Source of the DNA: Macrotis lagotis
Lineage: Eukaryota; Chordata; Mammalia; Peramelemorphia; Peramelidae
Length of the DNA stretch: 64,000 bases
Assembly (NCBI RefSeq): GCF_037893015.1
Contig: NC_133658.1
Coordinates: 289,607,719 to 289,671,718, forward strand
Direction: 5' to 3'
Shown: piece by piece, positions 56,520 through 64,000 of the stretch
Numbering within the stretch: the first letter of the stretch is position 1
Layout of the letters: the number at the start of each line of letters is the position of its first letter
Position numbers and translations under genes: made by a program
The notes under the pieces: model-generated
What the model saw: the letters and a program-made list of their open reading frames with translations, nothing else
Databases searched by the model: none
What the model was told of the DNA's origin: nothing

Positions 56520-57130
56520 GACAACATTGGGAATAACAGAGTTGGAAGGTTACTTTGAACTCTTATTTTACAGATGAGGAAATTGAGTCTCATGTAAACT
56601 AGTGACTCACCCATGGTTAAACAGCAGATTATGGCAGAAATGACATATAAACTCAGGTTTTTTGATTCCCCATTCAGTGCTCTAATCTACAGCATAGAAT
56701 TTGACATCAAAGAGACCTGAATTCAAATCCTACTTTGGACAGCATTACCCTATTGGCTAATTAGGTGATCCTGGGCAAGAAACTTAACCTTTCTCAGTCT
56801 TTGTTTCCTCATCTATAAAATGGGAAAATGCTTTGCAAACCTTAATGCATTATATAAGTTTTAGTTATGCTTTATTATTGTATATTCTTATTGAGATTAC
56901 TCCACATTGGTTTTAATCATATAGGGGATGAGAAAACACAGTGACCTTTTTAAAGAAGGTAGGAGGATCATCCTGTTTATTTCTATAAACAGCAGACTCA
57001 GAAAAAAGTTCAAGTATATTTTCTTTGGTAATTCTTTTGCTGTATATAATCACTATAGTATATACCTGGTGCTTAGCACAGTGCCTGGAAGGGAATAGGT
57101 GCTTAATAAGTGCTTAACATAGTGACTTCA
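56520..57130. repeat. MIR pieces and L2-like tail
   Basis: A reverse MIR at 56540-56700 ('CAGATGAGGAAATTGAGTCT'), a forward MIR at 56700-56870 ('GTTTCCTCATCTATAAAATG'), and 'AGCACAGTGCCTGGAAGGGA' near 57075. 57180-57370 resembles another ancient repeat ('CTCTGCTCAAAGACTTCCAA') that I cannot name. Confidence 0.55.
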
Positions 57131-57401
57131 CCAATAAATGCCTGGACATAGTAAGCCCTTAGTAAGTACATGTTGACTGACCATAATTGGCCATCCAGTC
57201 TCTGCTCAAAGACTTCCAAGAAGGAGGATCTCACCACCTTTAGAAACATTCAAGTCATTCCATTTTTGGACAGTTTTAGGAAGATTTTCCATTCCAGGAA
57301 ATGTTCCTCTTTGCAATTTTGGGCCATTGTTCTTGGTTTTGCCCATTGTGGCCAACCCTTCCAAACCAGGTATTTGGTATACTATTTATCACTCCACTTA
57401 C

Positions 57402-57594
57402 CTGAATACCAGCTGGTATTCCTCAGGCCATTCTGATTGATGGGTGCTTGTGGGGTTGGAGGGTTTCAGAGAAAGAGCTAGTCCTGCCCCTTCCAAACGC
57501 AGCCAGACAGGGAGAAGAGAGCCCCCAGGCGGTACCCGGAAGGTCAGAAAGAGGGGCTGCCCATAGCTGAAGCGCTGGTCTCCCAGGAATTTCT
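57402..57594 (-). CDS. LAMC3: LAMC3 coding exon (L4 domain)
   Basis: 193 nt, phase 1 to 2. Encodes KFLGDQRFSYGQPLFLTFRV, LRLEGAGLALSL and EEYQLVF, aligned to gamma-1 KFLGKQVLSYGQNLSFSFRV and LVLEGAGLRVSV. Acceptor TTCCTTAG; donor GTAAGT. Only 226 bp of intron precedes it. Confidence 0.96.
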
Positions 57595-57820
57595 CTAAGG
57601 AAGAGACAGAAGAGAGGGAAGCAAAGTAGGAATGAATGAATAGATGAATGACCCAACAACCTGGTGCTCCTGCTTTGGGGTATATTTGGCAAGTTGGAGA
57701 GATGATAAAGAGATGTACTTTGAGATTTCTAGCTCAATGGGAATCGCTGGAAAGGGAAAATCAAATAAGGAAGTCTTGGCAGCCAACCTTGGGGCCAACC
57801 TTGTGTTGTCTATGGAATAC

Positions 57821-57937
57821 CTGGTGCAATGAAATGCCACAGCTCCTCTTCCTTTAGCTCCAGGAAGATTCCACTCTGGCTCCACTGTGCAGGCTCTTCT
57901 CTGCCCCCTGGACCTCTAGTTTGCCAGCCATCAGCCC
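57821..57937 (-). CDS. LAMC3: LAMC3 coding exon (L4 domain)
   Basis: 117 nt, phase 1 to 1. Encodes ADGWQTRGPGGREEPAQWSQ then GIFLELKEEELWHFIAP, aligned to gamma-1 EDGWRAEQRDGSEASLEWSS and PRYFIAP. The acceptor GATGTAAAG is purine-rich at its end; the pyrimidine tract lies 25-40 nt back. Donor GTATTC is weak, but phase and homology on both sides support it. Confidence 0.92.
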
Positions 57938-58039
57938 CTTTACATCAAGTACAAAGACAAACTCAGAGAAAGAAGGTCAGTGAAGGGGCCTATCAGGGAA
58001 ACATGAATGATGTTATATATAACTATAGGCTATAGAGGG

Positions 58040-58370
58040 CATAGTGGTGGGTTGGGGAGACCTGAACTCAAATTCTACTTAGATATTTACAAATTGTATG
58101 ATTCTGGGTATGTCTCTCTATCTCTCTACGCCTCAGCTTCCTCGGCAAATGAGAGGGTTGGACTTAAAGGCCCCAAAGGTCCCTTTAAGCTCTAAATCTA
58201 GATCCTATGGTATAATGGAAAGATCACAAGATTTAGAATTGGGTTTAAACTTTATCTGTGTGACATTGGCCAATTTACTTAACCTTTCCAAGCTTTAATT
58301 TTCTTATCTATAAAATGATGGGGTTATACTAGATGATCTTCCCCTCTAGCTCTAAATATTATGATGAATG
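58040..58370 (+). repeat. Two MIR-type SINEs in tandem
   Basis: 58040-58205 ('AACTCAAATTCTACTTAGAT', 'GAGAGGGTTGGACTTAAAGG') and 58206-58370 ('TAACCTTTCCAAGCTTTAAT', 'TAGATGATCTTCCCCTCTAG'), same orientation. Confidence 0.65.
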
Positions 58371-58849
58371 AAATACATGTTAAATTCCTACTATAGGCAA
58401 GGCACTCATCCTAAGACCCATCAAAGAGCATGGATCCTGGTTTGTCTCCATGCATCCACACCCTCTCTTTAGTCCCAGGAATAGCATAGACATAGTCTCT
58501 GTCTGGGGAGGTGGAACTGGCTTCTCAGGCCTAAATATGTCTCACCCCAAGACAGACCTACAGCAGTGAATTGGAACACATTAAATCAATAGAAAACAAT
58601 GGTTTTATTTCTAACAATGAAGTCAACTCCCTAGAACACTGGCAGGGAGAGAAGAATGAGCATGAATGTTTCATGAACTTCGTTGGATTTATATCACACT
58701 GGATCAGTTCTCTTCCATGCTCAAATAATATTTATTCTTTACTCATTCATTTTTTTCATTCATTCTCACTAAGTACCTGTAATGATTTTTCATACATGTA
58801 GCTTTTGACAATTTAATCACAATAATATTATTTATATAAGTGCTTTAAG

Positions 58850-59215
58850 GTTTTTTAAAGTGATTTACAAATATTATCTCATTTTATCCTCACAATCACC
58901 GCTGGGATTAATATCCCCATTTTACAGATGAGGAAACTGAGGCAGAAAGAAGTTAAGTAATTTGCATAGTCTGTAAATGTCCAAAGAAGGATTTGAATTT
59001 AAGTCTTCCTGACTCCATGTCCAGCACTATACTTTTTAGCTGCCCACAGCAGTTTCATCATAAAAGTCATAGGTAGTATATTATTATCTTTAATTTACAG
59101 ATGAGAAAACTGAATCTCAGGGCAATAAAGTGACTTGTTCCTGGTCAAATTTGTCCAGGAAGCTCTGGAACCGGAAATGGAACCCAGGTCTCCTGATTCC
59201 CTTTCCACTATACTG
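58850..59215 (-). repeat. Two reverse MIR-type SINEs
   Basis: 'CCATTTTACAGATGAGGAAA' at 58918 and 'TTACAGATGAGAAAACTGAA' at 59095, each with its own 'GACTTG/AATTTGC' core and 3' part. Confidence 0.7.
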
Positions 59216-59424
59216 TTCTGTAGTAAAGAAACTTAATTATTGAGCTGGAAACAATCTGAAATCTGTGTTTCCCTGACAAGTCTATGGTTAAGGCAAGCTG
59301 GAGAATTCTAGATCATTGGTTCCAAACTGTGGGTCACAGACCCTTGGGAACTCAAAGACTTGGTGCATATAGATAAGACAATCCTTTTTATGAGAGATAA
59401 AAAACCTTATCTCTTATGTCTTAC

Positions 59425-59620
59425 CAAAGATAGATCTATGTTTGGCATAATTACACATGTAGAGCCTATCTTAGATTGCTTTCTGTGGGGGGGGGGAGAA
59501 AAAATATAAAACTCAAAACATTGCAAAAAAAAATGATTGGTGAAAACTACCATGGCATTTTGTTGAAAAAGCAAATAAATAAAAAAATATTTAAATTGAA
59601 AGAACAAAAACAAAAAAAGG
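59425..59620 (+). repeat. L1 LINE extreme 3' end
   Basis: 'TTTGGCATAATTACACATGT', G-rich run, 'AATATAAAACTCAAAACATT', A-rich end. From here to 60640 there is only an ancient-repeat piece at 59700-59800; the rest is unremarkable. Confidence 0.75.
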
Positions 59621-60649
59621 ACCAGAACAAGAATCCAAATGATTCTTTTAACTTCTTGTCCAAAGATTCTTCCAAATTCTCCAATCAATTAACCCATAAA
59701 GACCTATGATGTGCCAGTCTCTGTGGGAGAACTGGGAACATGAAGACAAAAATACCTGACTTCAAGGAGCTTATACTCTATTTGGGGTTATAACATGTAC
59801 ATATATATATAAGTCAATATAAAATACATTTTCTAATCCCAATTCATTATTTCATTAGGTTTGAAACTGAAGTTTGGGGAAAGGCCACTGATGAAACATT
59901 TTTTTACTGCAACTTTGACCCGGGACAAAGTAATTGGAGGTAAGGACAATGATGATCACTAGGGCATCAGGAAAGGTTGCCTTTATTAGAAATTACCTTC
60001 TAATGCTTCTGATGCTGCCATCAGAGCTGAGTTTTGAAGGGAATTAGAGATTCTAAGATGACAGACATGGAATCTTCTATAGGACACCTGCTATTCAACT
60101 TGTCCAGCAGAGGGTAGCAGTTCCCCACATTTGGAAACTCTCAGCTTCAACTTCAGAATGACTGTGTGAATCTATCTAGGACTGAATGTTCTCCTTGGTG
60201 GTAGGGTCAGCTCAAGGCTTAACTCTCAAGGGAAATCTACTTGACAGAATACACAGGTCAAGAGGGAGGAACAGCTTAGTTCTCTGGATTCAGATAAGGG
60301 TCCCAGCTGTTGAGAGTTGACTATTGCCTTGAGGAAAATAGTTCTTGGTTAGAGAGGCTAGATCAAGGATCATGAGGATGTAGGCTTGAATGGGAGAGGA
60401 GGTGGTAAGAAAGAGGACAGCGGGCAAGTATGGAAGCTAAGGGACACCTCATAGCTCTTTAGAGTTAACAGTAGAGCTTGTACAAAAAGAGAGAGAAAGG
60501 TCAACTTAGAACATTTGAGTATCTCAACCCACCCACCTGATTAATTAGAGGAAGCTCAGTGATTTGGAGAGAATCTTGAAGTTGCAACTTGAAATCTGTG
60601 ACAGTCTTAAAATGTCAACCTAAAACTATGATCTCCTTTCAGATATGTT

Positions 60650-60935
60650 CCCCCCGCCCCAACCACATTCATTTTACAAATGAAAAAAAATTGAGGTTGA
60701 AGGCAATTAATTACATGACTTACCCATAGTAACACAGGCAGTAAGCATTAGATACAGGATTTGAACTTAAGTCCCCTAGTCTCTTAATCTAGCACCCTGT
60801 CCACTGTACCAGGCTAATTATTCCCCATTCTCCTAAATTAGAAGACCTGTATTCAAATTCCTCTCTGATGTTTATTGCCTGTGTGACTTTGGTCAAGTCA
60901 CTTAACCTAGTTTTCTCATTTGAAAATTAAGGGAT
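60650..60935. repeat. Reverse and forward MIR-type pieces
   Basis: 'ACAGGATTTGAACTTAAGTC' in the reverse piece, and 'TTTGGTCAAGTCACTTAACC' in the forward piece that is interrupted by the SINE at 60935. Confidence 0.6.
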
Positions 60936-61098
60936 GGGGTGGCTAAGTGGCAGAATGGATAGAGCACCAGCCCTGGAGTCAAGAGTACCTGAGTTCAAAC
61001 CTGGCCTCAGACACTTAATAATTACCTAGCTGTGTGGCCTTGGGCAAGCCACTTAATCCCATTGCCTTGCAAAAAAAACCAAACAAACAAACCTAAAA
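60935..61098 (+). repeat. SINE, short marsupial tRNA-derived type
   Basis: Near consensus; perfect 13-bp target-site duplication gaaaattaaggga at 60922-60934 and 61099-61111. Confidence 0.95.
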
Positions 61099-61177
61099 GA
61101 AAATTAAGGGAGTTGGATAAGATGGTTTCTTATATATTGCTAGCTAGCTGACCAATGATCTTTTGCCTTGGAAATTT

Positions 61178-61328
61178 GCTTTTTTTTTTTTTTGCCAGGC
61201 AATGGGGTTAACTGGCTTGCCCAAGGCTACACAGCTAGGTAATTATTAAGTGTCTGAGGCCAGATTTGAACTCAGGTACTCCTGACTCCAGGACTGGTGC
61301 TCTATCCACTGTGCCACCTAGCTGCTCC
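61178..61328 (-). repeat. SINE, short marsupial tRNA-derived type
   Basis: Perfect 15-bp target-site duplication ttgccttggaaattt at 61163-61177 and 61329-61343. Inverted relative to the SINE 80 bp to its left. Confidence 0.95.
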
Positions 61329-61755
61329 TTGCCTTGGAAATTTTTAAGAGTAATATCAACATATATGCACCCAGCATCCAGAGGCAGGGAGATTGGTATG
61401 TTAACCTTTTGGAGAATAGATGAGAATTATTGCATTCAGTCAGCCAGGGAAATCATCCTGAACTTGTTTGAGTATAATTTACTTAGACTCACTTTTCTCA
61501 TCTGGGAATGATCATGTTTAAGCTATATAGTTTACAGGGCTATGGTAAGGAAAGTGCTTTGTAAACTTGACTGATTTTTTGTACACAGGAGTATCCTCAC
61601 TGTTGCCATCTTTAGTAGTCATGAGCACCTGAACCTGGGCATACAACTATATTCATCCTATCAAATCTGTGTCTTCCCCCATTCCAGGACTAGTGGATCC
61701 TGGAGGAACATGGAAGCTGGAGGAAATCTGTCTTAAATGGAAGGGAACACCTTAC

Positions 61756-61892
61756 CCCGGTAGAAGTCAGAGATAATATGTCGAACACCATAATGAGCAG
61801 AAGCTGCACACACCATGGAGTGGCCATAACAGAAGCAACTGGTACAACCAGAAGGACTCTGGGGCTGCAGGTTAAATGTCCCAGGTTGGCAT
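61756..61892 (-). CDS. LAMC3: LAMC3 coding exon (end of LE, LE half before L4)
   Basis: 137 nt, phase 2 to 1. Encodes CQPGTFNLQPQSPSGCTSCF, CYGHSMVC and HIISDFYRG, aligned to gamma-1 CKPGFFNLESSNPRGCTPCF and CFGHSSVC. The CxCxGHSxxC half-repeat marks entry into the L4 insertion. Acceptor GTATTCTAG; donor GTAAGG. The intron on its right is 696 bp. Confidence 0.96.
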
Positions 61893-62273
61893 CTAGAATA
61901 CAGACAGGACAAGACAAAACAGATAATGGTTTACCAGGTAAAGGAAGGAGGGGAAGATTTGGCTAGCAGCTGCGGGTCTCACTCCTCATTTTATCTCTTC
62001 TATTTTCCTTGTACCATTGATCAATCAGTAAGCACTTAAAAAGCACTTACTATGTGCCAAACAATGAGCTAAGGGTTGGGGTCCTTACCTTCAAGAAGTT
62101 TACATTCTAAAGGAAGAGCCACCATGTATACCCATAAATACATATATGAAATACACAGTGTTTAAGGGAGGGATAACACAGGTCACAAGATGATGATAAA
62201 TATGCTTCATGTAGAAAGTGGTACTTTTGAGACTTGAAGGAAACTAGAGATTCTGAGAGACTATGGTGAAGAA

Positions 62274-62274
<1 letters not shown>

Positions 62275-62329
<55 letters not shown>
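62275..62329. repeat. (TA)n microsatellite, about 27 units
   Basis: Uninterrupted TA dinucleotides in the 696-bp intron between the two most upstream LAMC3 exons seen here, about 260 bp from the exon at 62589. Confidence 0.98.
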
Positions 62330-62331
<2 letters not shown>

Positions 62332-62588
62332 TGGATCCAGAGGCAATCACCGCAAAGGTGTGGAGAATTTGTCATTGAGGGTCATGTGTACGAACAACCA
62401 GTAGGTGAGGATGGCTAGGAAAGCAGTCTAGAAAGGTAGGAAGGGTGTAAGGACAGGTTGTAAAAAGCTTTCAAAGTCCAACAGAGAAGTTTCTATTTGA
62501 TGCTAGAAGCAAAAGTACTAGAAGGACAGATAGGAAGGGGTGACCCTGGATATTACTGATTGGTTTATATTGATTGCAGCTCCCTTAC

Positions 62589-62687
62589 CTATCACATAAG
62601 TAGCCTTCTACCTTGTCCTTGCAGGGGCACCGTCCATTCCGGGAATCACAAGGTCCTAAGCTGCCAGCAGCATTGCAGGTACAGGGT
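62589..62687 (-). CDS. LAMC3: LAMC3 coding exon (LE repeat), most upstream in window
   Basis: 99 nt, entered in phase 2, leaving in phase 2. Encodes PCTCNAAGSLGPCDSRNGRC then PCKDKVEGYLCDR, aligned to gamma-1 PCSCDPSGSIDECNIETGRC and VCKDNVEGFNCER. Acceptor CTTGGCAG; donor GTAAGG. By comparison with human it should be exon 7; the exons upstream are not in the window. Confidence 0.95.
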
Positions 62688-64000
62688 CTGCCAAGAAAGA
62701 ACAAAGAGAGCAAATCTTCTATGAGCTCCTCTAATAGATTCAAATAAGTCTTTTCTTCTTGCCTCTATATACCTCAAGATTTCAGGGATATGGCTCTCAG
62801 CTCACAAATATCCCCTCCATTGTATTTCCTGTTTCTATATCTTTTATATAGAAGCATTCCTGGCTAGTCAGTCATTCAGTTGTAAGTGGAAAGATGTAAG
62901 GTCAGACACATTAATTAGGGGCTGGCTTTATTTTTGTTCACAGATGAGCAATTTTGAAGATTTATATAAGCTGTTGAAGAATGAAATGAACAGAACCAGG
63001 AGAATAATTTATAGAGTTATTTTTTTTATTTTTTGGTGGGGCAATGAGGTTAAGTCACTTGTCCAAGGTCACACAGCTAGTATCAAGTGTCTGAGCAATT
63101 TGAACTCAGGTTCTCCTGACTCCAGGGCTCAATGCAATGTCCATCTGTATTTTCAGAGGTAAGATGATGAAACATGCTATGACAGAGAGGTGATGAATAT
63201 AAAGTACAAAATGAGACATAATAAAAACACAGTCCTGAAGTGAAGTAAAGGATGTGGGTTCAAAGAAGACATCTAATGCTTATTATTTTTGTGACCTTGG
63301 ACTAGTCATTTCCCCTCCTTTGAAATGTAAAATGAGGGAATTGGATAATATCTCTTTTATCTCTAAATCTATGTTTTTTTTTTACTCTAGAGCTTGTTGC
63401 CCATATAAACACAGATCCACATACATCAACATACACACTTTTATCTGTGCCACTCATTGTTCCTATAGTATGTGTCCTTTCATTCCCCATCTTGCCTGTT
63501 GAATTCCAACATATTCTCATAAGTTCTATTCAAATGTTGCCTTCTGCAAGAAATGTTCCCTGCTCTCCTACAATGACTCTTCCCTCTTCTCCACCATTCC
63601 TTAAATCCATAGTATTTGGTTCAACTCTCCAATGCATGCAGCATGTATATTAGAGCTTCTTGTGTTTGTCAACTAAACAATTAATAAGTATCTACCAGAT
63701 ACTTTTTGAGGTCCTGAGGACAAAGAATGAAACAATTCTCATTCTCAAGGAGCTTATTAAACTGCTAGTCAGCTTGAGAAGTGTCGAGGCCATGTTTTAT
63801 CAATATAGCCCTTTGCTGCTCTCTGGCAGCTCTCTAATATGCCAAATTGCAAATGAGATGTGGACTACATCTCAGGGGGACATTTCCATTCAGATAAAGT
63901 GTAACTAATAGACTGATATTATCTCAAGACTGGAAATCTCCTGACCACCCCTCAATTCACATTAACCCTATGCTGCTCACATAAAAGATCTTAATATATG
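62688..64000 (-). other. LAMC3: LAMC3 intron (5' part outside window)
   Basis: No further LE-repeat exon is visible up to the window edge. It contains an L1 3' fragment near 62940-63005 ('GAATGAAATGAACAGAACCA'), a diverged minus-strand SINE at 63015-63150 ('GGGGCAATGAGGTTAAGTCA'), a forward MIR at 63235-63375, and L2-like text at 63500-63660. Confidence 0.65.

Larger units (their letters stand above)
19166..62687 (-). other. LAMC3: LAMC3 gene, laminin subunit gamma-3 (3' three quarters)
   Basis: Laminin gamma-3 is a secreted basement-membrane glycoprotein that pairs with alpha and beta chains through a C-terminal coiled coil. Twenty-two exons are assembled here with fully compatible phases: 3,454 nt, or 1,150 residues plus stop, against about 1,575 residues for the whole human protein. 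Order: last part of the first LE array, LE half, L4 (laminin IV) domain, LE half, second LE array, then a heptad-rich coiled coil ending GCASWQ with the conserved C-terminal cysteine that links to the beta chain. It is gamma-3 rather than gamma-1 or gamma-2 by the coiled-coil blocks KKTKQAERMLGNAA, KLDTHQAL and LPEGCASWQ (human LPENCASWQ), by neighbouring AIF1L, and by possession of an L4 followed by the complete second LE array. If human numbering (28 exons) holds, these are exons 7-28. The LN-domain exons lie beyond base 64000. Confidence 0.96.

Overview
This is a vertebrate nuclear window, almost certainly marsupial. It is dominated by short tRNA-derived SINEs of the marsupial WSINE/MAR type (short consensus units ending in 'CCATTGCCTTGCAAAAACC', plus a longer variant). 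It also carries 5'-truncated L1 3' ends of marsupial type, old L2 and MIR debris, and two spliced genes with small exons and large repeat-filled introns. The exact species cannot be read from the sequence; the SINE type suggests an Australian (dasyurid-like) marsupial, but that is weak.

Both genes lie on the minus strand. (1) LAMC3, the laminin gamma-3 chain, fills 19.17-62.69 kb. I resolved 22 consecutive coding exons whose splice phases all agree (3,454 coding bases, about 1,150 residues plus stop). They run from the last complete LE repeat before the L4 domain, through L4, the second LE array with the nidogen-binding heptapeptide NVDPNAV, and the whole C-terminal coiled coil to ...GCASWQ-stop. 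The 5' exons (signal peptide, LN domain, first LE repeats) lie beyond the right edge. (2) AIF1L (allograft inflammatory factor 1-like) begins in a CpG island at 14.57-15.13 kb, about 4.2 kb downstream of the LAMC3 stop. Coding exons 1 and 2 are present; the remaining exons must lie left of base 1, so its second intron is at least 14.6 kb. The LAMC3-AIF1L order and orientation match the human arrangement.

Layout: 1-14630, AIF1L intron 2 (SINEs, MIRs, an L1-like fragment); 14631-14984, AIF1L exons 2 and 1; 14.57-15.13 kb, CpG-island promoter; 15.1-18.6 kb, intergenic or LAMC3 3' UTR with L2 and SINE pieces; 18.59-19.33 kb, a 371-bp tandem duplication that copies the final 53 codons of LAMC3; 19.17-62.69 kb, LAMC3; 62.7-64 kb, the LAMC3 intron leading to the missing 5' exons.

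The most notable structures are: the tandem duplication of the LAMC3 terminal exon with its copied frame still open; an 88-bp piece of an L2 element that seems to have been pasted next to an exon splice donor from a copy 2.7 kb away; an 825-bp internally deleted pogo-like DNA transposon inserted in a SINE; a 33-bp minisatellite grown out of a MIR-type SINE head; and clean nested insertions with target-site duplications. I saw no CRISPR array, no structural RNA gene, and no recognisable endogenous retrovirus.
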